From UBA8108 sp965659285 (GTDB lineage: Bacteria > Planctomycetota > UBA8108): a stretch of DNA of 39,645 bases. Location: NCBI GenBank assembly GCA_965659285.1, contig CBFHWB010000011.1, positions 1-39,645 on the forward strand, given 5' to 3'. Positions within the stretch are counted from its first letter, which is position 1, and each line of letters starts with the position of its first letter. Positions 22,501 through 31,409 of this stretch are shown one piece after another. The position numbers and the translations under genes were made by a program. The notes beneath the pieces are model-generated. The model did not search any database. It was not told the origin of the DNA and saw only the letters and a program-made list of their open reading frames with translations.

Positions 22501-24210
22501 ATGAGAAATCTTATTGTTTTCGTGAGTGTTGGTGTGGCCGGGCTCATTTGCTGTACAGCCCGCCTGGATGGCCAGGCTATAGGGGTTGCGCCCGCTCCAG
22601 GCTCGCGTCCCGGGCAGGTGTCTTACCGGGGGTTGGTTCCGGGTGTCACGCCGGTTGCCGAACTGCTCAGGCGTCTCGGCCAGCCGGCGTACGAGGGCGG
22701 CTGGTATGACTGGAAGTTGCTTTATAAGGCGAAGGCCGGCCAATTCGATGCCTTTCATCTCTTCGGCGGCCGGAAAGAGGGGAAGCTCGGAACCATCGAG
22801 GCTGCAACGGTTCCCGAGGGTTATGAGAGCGCCGACAGGATTCGCAAGCGTCTGGGCCGGCCGGAGTTTGAGCTGATTCTGCCGGGCGGGCAACGTCTTC
22901 TTGATTACAGCCGACTGGGCGTTCGCTTCACCCTTTCTTCGCGTTCACAGACTATTGGCGCGGCCTATTTCCCGCGCGGTTATCGGCGAGTCCCCCCGGG
23001 CTATCGCGCGCATCTCGATCTTAGCCATTTACGCCAGGGCGCCCAGCCGCGGCCCTCCAGTCCGCCGGATCCCAGCCTGCTCGCGGGCGCATTTGAGCTC
23101 GATATCAGCCCTGTGGAGGCTGGCTGGCTGAAGGGAAAGTATACAATTCACGACCCACTGAAGGCCCGGTGTGTGGTCATCGCCCGTGGGGGACTCAAGC
23201 TTGCGATTGTCGGCGCAGATCTCTTTGGCCTGCTCAAGAGCGAGGTTGACCCGATCGAGGCACGGCTCAGAAAGCTGGGCATCTCTCACTTGCTGCTGGC
23301 GATGTCTCACAATCATGCGGCGCCTGACACCATCGGAATCTATGGATTCTACCCGAAGGAATACGTTGGCTATCTGCAGGCGCGCATCGTCAAGGGGGTC
23401 TCCGTTGCTCTCTCCCGGCTCGCGCCGGTAAAGACGTTGTTGGTCGGCTCCGATGAGCTTTCGCTCGCGGGCGCCCGGGTCAGCGGTCTGTTTCGTAACG
23501 CCCGGAATCCCGGGATCGTTGACCCCCAGATAGCGACTATCCAGGCGCGCGGGGCGAATGGCCGGCCGCTTGTAACGCTGGTTCATTTTGCCTGCCACGT
23601 GGAGGGCCTTGAAAAAGGCCCGAAGGAAATCAGCGCCGATTTCCCAGGTTATCTTTGCGACGAGCTTGCCCGGCGAAGCGGCGCCCCCGCGATTTATCTT
23701 AACGGGGCGATAGGCGGGATGATTTCCGGAGATACGATTGAGCGGACCCATGGGCAGGCGCGCAAGGCGGGCCTGCGCCTTGCGGATGAGGTTTCAAGGA
23801 TCCTCGCCCTGGCCGTTCCCAGCGCAAAGGCGGAGTTTGGTTTGCGGAGATCCCGCATCGAGATCCCGGTAACGAACCCCCGTCTTCTGCTGTTCGAGAA
23901 GCTCCACCCCGACCGCAGGGTTTTTGATCGTGGCCGGGCGGTCTCAGAGCTCTTTCATGTTCGGCTTGGAGATGCCGAACTGCTTACGGTTCCCGGGGAG
24001 CTGCTGCCGGAGTTGTCTTTCGAGCTTCTCGAAAAGATGGGGGGCTATCCCCGGATGATCGTCGGACTCTGTAATGACGAGCTGGGTTACATCATTCCGG
24101 CCGAAGATTTTCGCAAGGGAGCCTATGAGGAGTCGATGTCGGTAGGGCCGGCGGCGGGCCCGGTGCTGCTGCGTCGGGCGCTGGAGCTGCTCGAGCGAGA
24201 AGGTCGCTGA
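22501..24210 (+). CDS. Secreted neutral-ceramidase-like protein with duplicated N-terminal domain
   Basis: The 569-residue protein has an N-terminal signal sequence and a core like the neutral/alkaline non-lysosomal ceramidase domain, which hydrolyses the amide bond of ceramide. Zinc-site-like motifs are MSHNHAAPDT (H270, H272) and HFACHVEG (H362, H366). A further block, ISADFPGYL (S378), lies where the catalytic serine is expected. Before the core, residues 44-160 show two related halves, PGVTPVAELLRRLGQP and GYESADRIRKRLGRPE, that resemble BamE/SmpA-type folds. The immunoglobulin-like ceramidase C-terminal domain is absent. Such proteins are frequent in Planctomycetota and their true substrate is uncertain. 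The ATG at 22501 has no clear ribosome-binding site, so the start is less sure. Confidence 0.75.
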   Translation: MRNLIVFVSVGVAGLICCTARLDGQAIGVAPAPGSRPGQVSYRGLVPGVTPVAELLRRLGQPAYEGGWYDWKLLYKAKAGQFDAFHLFGGRKEGKLGTIEAATVPEGYESADRIRKRLGRPEFELILPGGQRLLDYSRLGVRFTLSSRSQTIGAAYFPRGYRRVPPGYRAHLDLSHLRQGAQPRPSSPPDPSLLAGAFELDISPVEAGWLKGKYTIHDPLKARCVVIARGGLKLAIVGADLFGLLKSEVDPIEARLRKLGISHLLLAMSHNHAAPDTIGIYGFYPKEYVGYLQARIVKGVSVALSRLAPVKTLLVGSDELSLAGARVSGLFRNARNPGIVDPQIATIQARGANGRPLVTLVHFACHVEGLEKGPKEISADFPGYLCDELARRSGAPAIYLNGAIGGMISGDTIERTHGQARKAGLRLADEVSRILALAVPSAKAEFGLRRSRIEIPVTNPRLLLFEKLHPDRRVFDRGRAVSELFHVRLGDAELLTVPGELLPELSFELLEKMGGYPRMIVGLCNDELGYIIPAEDFRKGAYEESMSVGPAAGPVLLRRALELLEREGR

Positions 24211-24253
24211 GGCGCCCTTTTTGCTTAATGGGCTCCCTGGAGGGGTTTATCAT

Positions 24254-24269
24254 GGGGACCTGGGTCCCC
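24254..24269. repeat. Short perfect hairpin GGGGACC-TG-GGTCCCC
   Basis: A 7-base perfect inverted repeat lies 43 bases after the ceramidase-like gene and 38 bases before the next start. It could be a weak terminator or a leader hairpin; the downstream T-run is only ATTTT after a gap. Confidence 0.35.
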
Positions 24270-24306
24270 GGCCATTTTCGTGAATGAGCCTCAACTGGAG
24301 CACTTG

Positions 24307-27300
24307 ATGTTTAGAGCATGGCGAATGTTGTATCTCGCGGCGCTGCTGGGCTGTTTCTGCCTGCCGGCTGCGGGGAATGATTTTGTTCGCGGTGACTCCA
24401 ACGGAGATGGCGAGGTTAATATCTCAGATGCGCAGTATTCGCTGAGATGGCTCTTTCTCGCGGGCAGGGAGCCGGACTGCCTTGCGGCCGCTGACACCAA
24501 CGACGATGAGTCGGTTGATATTTCTGATCCGATCCGTGTGCTTGAATACCTCTTCCTGGGCGGCCCGCGGCCCGCCCCCCCATTTCCCGCTCCGGGACCG
24601 GATCCGACTCCCGGGCTGGCCTGTGGCCCACCGATCGCTCTTGAGCTGACCTGTGTCGTGCGCGGACCGATCGTTCAACTGTCCTGGGAACTGGAGGGAG
24701 AGGTCGAGAGAGTCGATGTTTACAGGGGCGGCAGGCTCCTGGCTGAGCTGGGCGCCGAGGCTCGGGAGTACAGTGACGCGCCGCTTGCCGGTGTGCCCCA
24801 CGAATACCGGGTCGCGGTCCTGCTCGGTGGAGAGACGGCTGCCCAGGCCGTCTGCGAGGTGACGGGCGTGTCTCGGAACGAAGCGCCCACGCTCTCCATT
24901 GTTTCGCCCCCCCAGGGGCAGATCATCTCCGGCCGCAGCTTCAACCTTCGCCTCCGCGTTGACGATGATACGGGCGTGAGCCGGGTGGTTGTCGACGGAG
25001 AAGATGTCGAGCTGCCGATCCCCCTCGTCCTGCCTGCGACTTTGCGAGTCAACCTCAGGAGCGGCGAGCCAGGCCCGCAGCTTCTTCGCATCGAGGTGGT
25101 CGACGAGGCCGGCAGAACGGCCTTCGGAGAGCTGGCGGTCGGGTTCAATCCGATTCTCGAAAGAGGTGCGGCGACCGAGGCGCTTACGATCGACATCTCC
25201 GGGGACAGCGGCTATGACGAACTGGAGGTGATTGTCGAGCCCTTCCTGGATGGAATCCCTGAGCTCTTGAACGAGTCGGTGCGGGGGGTGCGGCTCTTCA
25301 ACGGAAATATTCTCGGCGTTCCCGTAGAGGTTGATGGGGACAGGGTGGAGATCGATGGCCCGATTCATTTTGATCTTTTTCCCTCTGATCTTGCCGGAGG
25401 CCGGGTCGGGCTCCGGGTGCGGCTCGAGCGGCTGCGTTTCTTCGGAGATGGAGAGAGCGACTTCGGTTTTCTCGGGACCGATGAGTGGGATGCGATCTGG
25501 ACGGGCAACAACATCGACATCATCGGCACCTTCGCTTTTCAGCCCAGCGCAGATGGCGAGCGGCTTGAGATTATCTCCGATGGTTTTACGGTTGAGATCG
25601 GCAGCTCAGATTTCTCCGTCAGCGGTTTCCTGGACCCGATCGGCATCTTTGACGCCCTGGTGAACGCTCTCAGCGGCCTTTTCTCGGGCCAGGTCGAAGA
25701 CGCCGTTCGCGATGCTGTGCAGGGTGCGGCCGATGGAGAGATTGTGCCGATACTGGCGGAAGCCTTCAGCAATCTGAACCTTGATCTCGCCATCGACTCT
25801 GTTTCGCTTGAGACGCGCTTCAACGATGTTGTCGAGAGCCTCGGCGGCTTGTCTTTCCTCTTTGATGGCGGCTGGACCAGTTCCTCCCCCCCCTCACCGA
25901 CTTATCCGGCTTATCCCGGTTCAGTGCTTGGGCGAGCCCCCTTTCCGGGCTTCCCGCTTGGCGTTGAAGCCCAGCATCCGGTCGATGCGACCATCTCCCT
26001 TTCCACCGACACTCTCAACCAGGCCCTGGCCGAGATGGTTGCGGCCGGAGGCCTGGGGACGACGCTCACCCTTGACGACATCGAAAGCCCGCTGCCTCTC
26101 AATGTGAGCACCCTGGCGTTGGGTCTGGAGCCCCGGCTTACAAGTCTTCCGGGAGTGGATGCGGAGGATCCTCTCGCGATCGCCGTGTCGATGCGCCATC
26201 CGCCGACCATCGTGCCGGGTGAGGGCGCCCTCGATTCGTCCATCCTCGGCGTCGGGGATGAGTGGAGCTGGTTGCCAGGGGACAGCGAGCCTCCGCAAAG
26301 ATGGAACACCCGCGCCTTTGATGATAGCGGCTGGTCACGGGCTGCCGCGGGGTTCGGCTATTCATCAAACCCTGATGAGACCATCCGGATTCGTACCCGG
26401 CCGGAGGGTCTGGCCGAAGGAACCTACACGTCTCTCTACCTGCGGGCGGCCTTCGACCTGGAGGGCCGGGATGAAATAGAGAGCCTCAGCTTGAGGGTTC
26501 TTTTTGACGATGCCTTTGTCGCCTATCTGAATGGAGTAGAGATTGCCAGGAGCAACATTGGCGAGGAGGGAACCCCCCCGAGCTTCGATGAGCTTGCCGA
26601 CAGCGTCGGAGAGCCGGACATCCTGGAGATTGACCTGTTCCAGTGGCAGGGCCTCCTGCGCTCCGAGGGTAACGTCCTGGCGATTCAGGGCCACAACGCG
26701 AGCCGTACCAGCTCGGATTTCATTCTCGTGCCGGAGGTTCTTCGTTCACTTCCCGGCCCCGCGGGAATCATCAGCGCGATTCCTGCGGAGCTGCAGGTGG
26801 CCGGTCTCGAGATCGCCTTTCTGGCGGATGCCGATGGAGATGGGGTCGGGGAAAACGATGCCGATGGAGAAGCGGACGAGGTGAGCCTTATCTCCTATTC
26901 GCTTTCTCTTTCCCTTGAGACCATGCTGGCCCTGGTTCGCCCCCCGGGGGGAGCTCCCACCCTGGTCTTCAATGTGGACACATCCGACCTGAACAAGGAT
27001 GGGTTTCCCGATGCCATCGTCGGCGGGATCACGGGTCTGGACATACGGGTGGCCGGCGAGACCTTCGACATCCGGGACGAGAACCTGCTGAAGTTCGCCC
27101 AGCTGGCCATCGGCCTTTTCGGGCCTTCTCTCGGGGGTATCATCGACACGCTCGAGCTCCCCTCGGTTCCGCTGCCTGAGCTGGCCTTTGATCTGGATGC
27201 CGATGGAGAGGCGGATGTTCTCCTGGAAATCCGAGATGCGACCTTTGCCCCGGTTGACACCACCTCCGATGGCGTGGCGGACTGGATCTGCATCCTCTCA

Positions 27301-27324
27301 GATCTGCGATCTGCGCCGCAATAG
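24307..27324 (+). CDS. Secreted protein: N-terminal dockerin-like tag, Fn3-like, split lipid-binding-like domain
   Basis: This 1005-residue protein starts at the ATG at 24307, supported by GGAG 6 bases upstream and a signal peptide (about 1-23). It then has a paired EF-hand dockerin-like tag (26-90, FVRGDSNGDGEVN and DTNDDESVDISD), an Fn3-like domain (about 112-187) and an Ig-like region to about 285. The middle and C-terminal parts (about 290-645 and 815-1005) show long amphipathic strands (VDATISLSTDTLNQALAEM, VSMRHPPTIV) that I read as a BPI/TULIP-like lipid-binding fold, with modest confidence. A galactose-binding-like module (about 645-814, WNTRAFDDSGW, AYLNGVEIAR) interrupts it. Acidic Ca-type loops (DADGDGVGENDADGE, DLNKDG) recur. 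No catalytic site is seen. The function is unknown. Confidence 0.75.
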   Translation: MFRAWRMLYLAALLGCFCLPAAGNDFVRGDSNGDGEVNISDAQYSLRWLFLAGREPDCLAAADTNDDESVDISDPIRVLEYLFLGGPRPAPPFPAPGPDPTPGLACGPPIALELTCVVRGPIVQLSWELEGEVERVDVYRGGRLLAELGAEAREYSDAPLAGVPHEYRVAVLLGGETAAQAVCEVTGVSRNEAPTLSIVSPPQGQIISGRSFNLRLRVDDDTGVSRVVVDGEDVELPIPLVLPATLRVNLRSGEPGPQLLRIEVVDEAGRTAFGELAVGFNPILERGAATEALTIDISGDSGYDELEVIVEPFLDGIPELLNESVRGVRLFNGNILGVPVEVDGDRVEIDGPIHFDLFPSDLAGGRVGLRVRLERLRFFGDGESDFGFLGTDEWDAIWTGNNIDIIGTFAFQPSADGERLEIISDGFTVEIGSSDFSVSGFLDPIGIFDALVNALSGLFSGQVEDAVRDAVQGAADGEIVPILAEAFSNLNLDLAIDSVSLETRFNDVVESLGGLSFLFDGGWTSSSPPSPTYPAYPGSVLGRAPFPGFPLGVEAQHPVDATISLSTDTLNQALAEMVAAGGLGTTLTLDDIESPLPLNVSTLALGLEPRLTSLPGVDAEDPLAIAVSMRHPPTIVPGEGALDSSILGVGDEWSWLPGDSEPPQRWNTRAFDDSGWSRAAAGFGYSSNPDETIRIRTRPEGLAEGTYTSLYLRAAFDLEGRDEIESLSLRVLFDDAFVAYLNGVEIARSNIGEEGTPPSFDELADSVGEPDILEIDLFQWQGLLRSEGNVLAIQGHNASRTSSDFILVPEVLRSLPGPAGIISAIPAELQVAGLEIAFLADADGDGVGENDADGEADEVSLISYSLSLSLETMLALVRPPGGAPTLVFNVDTSDLNKDGFPDAIVGGITGLDIRVAGETFDIRDENLLKFAQLAIGLFGPSLGGIIDTLELPSVPLPELAFDLDADGEADVLLEIRDATFAPVDTTSDGVADWICILSDLRSAPQ

Positions 27325-27340
27325 CCCGTTTTTCTCCGAG

Positions 27341-28819
27341 TTACAGTCTCCTGCGAAGAGGCCGCGGGGCTTCGTTGCGAAGGAGAGTGATCGCGCGCTC
27401 CAGGATCGGATCGCGTCCGGCCAGGTACGGAAGCTGAAACTCGACGAAGATGTCGGGCTTGACTCCCCTGCCTTCGAGGTCGATGCCATCCGTGAGGCGC
27501 TCGATCTGTATCCGGGCGTTTACCGGGAGCATGACTCGCAGTTGGCTGCCGAAGGTTACGTATCCCGCCGCACGCACCGCTCCAGCGGTGGTGTCGCCAA
27601 CCAACGTGATATTTGCCCCGCCCTTCAGCATGTAGGCGAGCACCTCCTTCGCGCTTCGAGCCAGGTCATCCACCAGAACCGCGGTCGGCCGGCCATCGGC
27701 CTCGACCCGCTTGGCGATGGCCTTGAGAACCTGGACCTGCCCCCCCCTCCCCCTGAGATCCAGGACCAGGGCCCGGGCGGAACGAAGCTTCCTGGCCAGG
27801 GCTCCCTCGAAGATCGATACGGTCTCGGGCGACAGCAGGTTCCAGAGGTGGATATAACCGACCCCCGGTGCGGTCGGGCCGAGCATGCGAACACTGCGCC
27901 GGGTGGAATCAAGGGCGGTAGAGGCCCGGTCGGCAGTGGCTTCGAGGTCGCGGGCGGCTTCGCCCGCTTTTCTGCGGCAGCCAAGGCGGACACGCTCCCC
28001 GCCGTCGACCTGGATGGTGTACATCGAATGCCGGGCCTCATAACCGGCCAGCGTTTTGCGAGGCGAATCGGAGAACGCGATTCCATTGACGGTCAGGAGC
28101 TCATCTCCGATGCGAAGGCCGGCCTCGCGCGCGGCTCCGCCATACATCAGCTCCCGTACGAAGAAACGTTCTCCCGTGCGGGTTGCCAGTTTTTGTACGG
28201 TCAGACCCAGGTGAAAGGCGGGCTTTCCATCCTCCCCCTTGCCGAGCATGCTCGCGTAGCTCCAGGGCGGAATAATCGCCGTGTGAGAAACTCCAAAGCG
28301 GTCGATGATCTCGTTGAGAGCCTCATAGGCGGCCTGCGTTGAAATGCTGCGCCGCACCGCCTGAACCAGCTCACCCTCGATTTTTTTCAGCAGCGCTTGC
28401 TTGTTCTCCAGGGCGTTGAAGAGCCGGTGGCTTTGGAAACGCCGGGCGAGCTCCCTGGCGTCACGTGCCAGCGCGGGATCGGGCTTGATCCTCAGCCTTA
28501 CCTCCTGCTTCTTGCGGAGGACAGAGATCTCGTAGGCACCGCCGCCGGAGAGTTCCGAGAGAGTCTGCCCGAGCTTGCGGATGTTCCAGCGCCGGAGTCC
28601 GTCAAGCTCTCCGAAGCGAAGTAGAATGTCGCCGGGAAGCAGCCCCGCCGCCGCCGCGGCACTTTCTTCTTCTACCCGCGAGATCCGCAGCCCAGCGGGG
28701 GTTTCTTCCAGTCCCACGCCCAGGTAGGCACCTTTCAGGGGAGGATCGAAGCGGCTCTCGTCGGCGCGGCTGAGCGGGTGAGCGAGGAGGAGCAGGAGGA
28801 GCAGGAGGTGTCGCATCAT
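27341..28819 (-). CDS. S41 family C-terminal-processing-type protease with two PDZ domains
   Basis: This 492-residue secreted protease has a signal peptide (about 1-19), a PDZ domain (about 31-112), a helical linker, a second PDZ domain (about 200-280) and an S41 core (about 318-480). The core shows LVLDLRGRGG (351-360), a Ser nucleophile candidate S389 in LARSAKEVLAYML and GDTTAGAV (409-416). The Lys used by CtpA-type enzymes is absent, but the SAxE...GxTTAGA pattern is that of the IRBP/tricorn-like S41 group, which uses other partners, so loss of activity is not implied. Two ATGs occur at the start. The gene converges on the dockerin-tagged protein gene, with 16 bases between their stops. 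Confidence 0.88.
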   Translation of the reverse strand: MMRHLLLLLLLLAHPLSRADESRFDPPLKGAYLGVGLEETPAGLRISRVEEESAAAAAGLLPGDILLRFGELDGLRRWNIRKLGQTLSELSGGGAYEISVLRKKQEVRLRIKPDPALARDARELARRFQSHRLFNALENKQALLKKIEGELVQAVRRSISTQAAYEALNEIIDRFGVSHTAIIPPWSYASMLGKGEDGKPAFHLGLTVQKLATRTGERFFVRELMYGGAAREAGLRIGDELLTVNGIAFSDSPRKTLAGYEARHSMYTIQVDGGERVRLGCRRKAGEAARDLEATADRASTALDSTRRSVRMLGPTAPGVGYIHLWNLLSPETVSIFEGALARKLRSARALVLDLRGRGGQVQVLKAIAKRVEADGRPTAVLVDDLARSAKEVLAYMLKGGANITLVGDTTAGAVRAAGYVTFGSQLRVMLPVNARIQIERLTDGIDLEGRGVKPDIFVEFQLPYLAGRDPILERAITLLRNEAPRPLRRRL

Positions 28820-28868
28820 TGAGATGTTGCCGTTTCATGTGTCGAGGATCAAGAAACGCGGCGCTTTT

Positions 28869-30173
28869 TCAAACGCCCGCTGTCAGGATGACCTGCCGGA
28901 TGCCGCCCGGAAAGAATCCCAACTCGAAGGCGAGGTCCAGCACGGTATAGCGGTCACGAATATCCCGGGCTCTTGCGAGGGCGTCAAAGGCCTCGTCTCT
29001 TTCAATGCCGAGCTCGCCGAGGCTGGCCGGGGCTCCGGCGGCCTGGAGGACCGCGCGGATCTCAGCGGCCGAGGGCAGGGCCAGCTCCGCCAACTCCTCG
29101 CGCATCTGCGGCCACTCTGCGCGTAGAAGCGCATTCCTTGCGGCGAACCCCGCGAATTTTTTTTCCGCTTGCGGCAGGATGGCCTCCGCGAGCTCTCCGT
29201 GGGCGATTCGTATTCTCTCCGATGTTCTCGGCCAGTTGGGAGTCTTCGGGAGCTCAGGGTTTTCCAGGTCGACCAGGTGCTGGTAGAGCGCGGCGCAGAG
29301 GCAGGTGGCCACCCCGACCTGGGCTCCATGAAGACGCAGCTCTCTTCCGCAGACGAGAGCTTCCATATCCCAGAGATGGCTGAGGAGATGTTCTCCTCCG
29401 CTGGCCGGGCTACTGCTTCCGGCGACGACCATGGATACTCCGCTCAGAACCAGAGCCCGGGCGAGGGCTTCATGGGCGTCACCATCTCCGTCCGGGAGCC
29501 CGGCAGCGTGTTCCGTTGCATGGGTTACGGCCTCGTCGACGATTCTTCCCGGGAGAGTTTCGAAGCCGCTGCCTTCGAGTCGATTGCCGAGCCACCAGTC
29601 CGCCGTGCTGACGGGCTTGCTCAGAAGGTCTCCCAGGCCGGCCGCGGCGAGGGCGGGAGGCGCCTGGCAAAGAACCTCGGAGTCGAGAATAATAGCGCGC
29701 GGCGGCCGCGCGGCGATGGTGGTCTTGAGTCCGTCGACCAGGATGGCGGCGATTCCGCTGGCGTAACCATTCATGCTGGCGGCGGTACCAAAGGCCATGT
29801 ATGGAACGCCGCTCAGGGTGGCGGCCATCTTGGCGATGTCGTTAACTGTACCCGCGCCAACGGCGATGATGCCGGAGAACCCGCCCGCCTCGACCGCGGC
29901 GCATGCCAAGCCAATCTGTTCGGTGTCCGCATGGGGCCCATCCGGCAGGAGGTGAAGTTCGTGTCCGTTTTCCGGGCGTCCCGATGCGCGAAGCGTGTCG
30001 GCCCGGCCAAGGGCATCCCAGGTGCGGGGGTCGGCAAGCCAGAGAGGCTTTCGTCCTACATGTTCGGCGGCGAGCCGGGGGATTTCCCCGCAAAGATCAG
30101 CCCCGATGAGAATTTCTTCGCTCAGGTCGAGGCCACCCGGAAGGGTCTCACTGCACAGATCCATAAGCTTCAT
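28869..30173 (-). CDS. Glycerol-1-phosphate dehydrogenase-like protein
   Basis: The 434-residue protein belongs to the iron-containing-alcohol-dehydrogenase-like superfamily and best matches the sn-glycerol-1-phosphate dehydrogenase (EgsA/AraM) group, which reduces dihydroxyacetone phosphate. Seen features are the cofactor motif GAGTVNDIAK (106-115), SMNGYASG (133-140) and metal ligands likely D182 (GLGDLLSKP), H262 (SGGEHLLSH) and H282 (RLHGAQVG). The C terminus extends beyond the core by a helical region typical of the larger AraM forms. The product, G1P, is the archaeal lipid backbone; in bacteria AraM serves a different ether lipid, so a lipid role is possible but unproven. The gene lies downstream of the DUF456 gene on the same strand. 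Confidence 0.82.
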   Translation of the reverse strand: MKLMDLCSETLPGGLDLSEEILIGADLCGEIPRLAAEHVGRKPLWLADPRTWDALGRADTLRASGRPENGHELHLLPDGPHADTEQIGLACAAVEAGGFSGIIAVGAGTVNDIAKMAATLSGVPYMAFGTAASMNGYASGIAAILVDGLKTTIAARPPRAIILDSEVLCQAPPALAAAGLGDLLSKPVSTADWWLGNRLEGSGFETLPGRIVDEAVTHATEHAAGLPDGDGDAHEALARALVLSGVSMVVAGSSSPASGGEHLLSHLWDMEALVCGRELRLHGAQVGVATCLCAALYQHLVDLENPELPKTPNWPRTSERIRIAHGELAEAILPQAEKKFAGFAARNALLRAEWPQMREELAELALPSAAEIRAVLQAAGAPASLGELGIERDEAFDALARARDIRDRYTVLDLAFELGFFPGGIRQVILTAGV

Positions 30174-30256
30174 GTTGTCAGCTTACCGTCCCCGCGCGGT
30201 TCCAGCTATAGCCGGGTGCGTTATTCAAGGCCATCTCTTCAACCGCGAGAGTCTTT

Positions 30257-30775
30257 TCAGGGCCAGAAGGAGGCGATCGTGGCTATGGCCCAGATCAATA
30301 TTCCCCCGCCGATCTTGCCGACGATTCCCAGCAGGCGGCCTGTGGCGGCTCCCCCGCCGGAGCGCAGGGATTCCCGCATGTTCTTGCCTTCTCTTCTTTC
30401 CCCGAATAGAGCTCCCAGGAAGGCTCCTCCGCAGGCTCCGAAGACGGACCCTGCGATCGGTATCGGCAGGATGAAGGTGCCCAGGATTCCGCCGGCCAGG
30501 CTACCCGCAAGAGCCCAGAGCGCTCCCCTGCGGGAGCCGCCTGACATTCGCGTGCCGGCCGCGCCGGCCGCGAATTCTATTATTTCAGCCAGGAAGGCGA
30601 TGATCGCAAGTGCCACCAGGGTCGCAATGGAAAACAAGCCGGGCTCTCCACCCCACAGGATGAACCCACCTACAGCGGCGACCATCAGCCAGTTTCCAGG
30701 AAGCTGGAGTACGGTTGCGACCAGCAATAGTGAGTTGACAAGCAGCAGTCCGATGGCGAGTAGGATATTGTCCAC
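30257..30775 (-). CDS. DUF456 family membrane protein
   Basis: This small hydrophobic protein of about 172 residues matches DUF456. A LPGNWLMVAAVG segment, typical of the family, lies near the N terminus, followed by several glycine-rich membrane helices (ALAGSLAGGILGTFILPIP, FGACGGAFLGALFG). The GTG at 30775 is chosen because GGAG lies 8 bases upstream and a membrane helix follows. An upstream in-frame ATG at 30838 would add 21 residues with no such features and no ribosome-binding site. The family function is not known. The gene precedes the glycerol-1-phosphate-dehydrogenase-like gene by 83 bases on the same strand. Confidence 0.8.
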   Translation of the reverse strand: MDNILLAIGLLLVNSLLLVATVLQLPGNWLMVAAVGGFILWGGEPGLFSIATLVALAIIAFLAEIIEFAAGAAGTRMSGGSRRGALWALAGSLAGGILGTFILPIPIAGSVFGACGGAFLGALFGERREGKNMRESLRSGGGAATGRLLGIVGKIGGGILIWAIATIASFWP

Positions 30776-31014
30776 GGAACAGGCTCCATAACCCGGGTTT
30801 GAAGTGCACGGTTGGCGGAAGGGACGGTTACATGCCATGAACGCCCATCATGTCGGGGCGCCCGGAAATGGTGAGGCCTACTGTAGCCCAGGGCGTGTGT
30901 TAATACATAATTTAGTCAAGGCCAGATGGCAACCCAGGCTTTTCGGGACAGCCTGCAGGCCAGGCAACAGGCCGGAGAGCGGCTGTAGAGAAGGCAGGGG
31001 CCGCCCGGTTGCCG

Positions 31015-31353
31015 TCAGGGATTGACCGCCAGGGTGCCTTGCTCGTAGGCCATCTCCAGGGATGCGAAAAGCATCCATTGCGGGTGCTTTTCGTCGGTCC
31101 AGCGGATGCCCACCTCGTAGGGCGCCTTGCCGTTGCCCCGGACCGAGATGATCGAACCTTGTTTCTGGCCGTAAGAAATACGGGCCCCCGCTTTGAGGTC
31201 AAACGGGGGCCTGTTCATTTCTTCGGATTCGCCAGCGTCGTTGGCGTCAGCGTTGTCTTCAGCGGCCTCTCCGCTGGGAGGTTCTTCTGTCGTAACCACC
31301 TCTTCGGAAGGTTCCGGCTCTTGAGCCTGGGGAGCTTCCTCTTCGTTAGACAT
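31015..31353 (-). CDS. Small protein: acidic N-terminal region plus compact beta-rich domain
   Basis: The 112-residue protein starts at ATG 31353, with GGGAGAG 5 bases upstream. Residues 1-45 are Glu/Pro-rich and probably disordered. Residues 46-112 look like one compact beta-rich domain (DLKAGARISYGQKQG, then YEVGIRWTD, then WMLFASLEMAYEQG), loosely like an SH3-type barrel. I do not recognise a family. There is no signal peptide. It lies 56 bases after the small repeat-protein gene, and both are acidic and have strong ribosome-binding sites, so they may be made together. Confidence 0.65.
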   Translation of the reverse strand: MSNEEEAPQAQEPEPSEEVVTTEEPPSGEAAEDNADANDAGESEEMNRPPFDLKAGARISYGQKQGSIISVRGNGKAPYEVGIRWTDEKHPQWMLFASLEMAYEQGTLAVNP

Positions 31354-31409
31354 AAGCACTCTCCCATCTTTCAGAAACGCAAAGCCGCCTCAGGCGAATT
31401 GAATCACAA

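Noticed and set aside
27341..28819. Idea that the S41 protease is dead because the CtpA-type Lys is missing
   Set aside because: The SAxE...TTAGA pattern belongs to the IRBP/tricorn-like S41 group, which does not use that Lys.
29169..30791. A 540-codon plus-strand frame across the dehydrogenase-like and DUF456 genes
   Set aside because: Both minus-strand genes have family motifs, and the plus frame spans two genes without a domain match.
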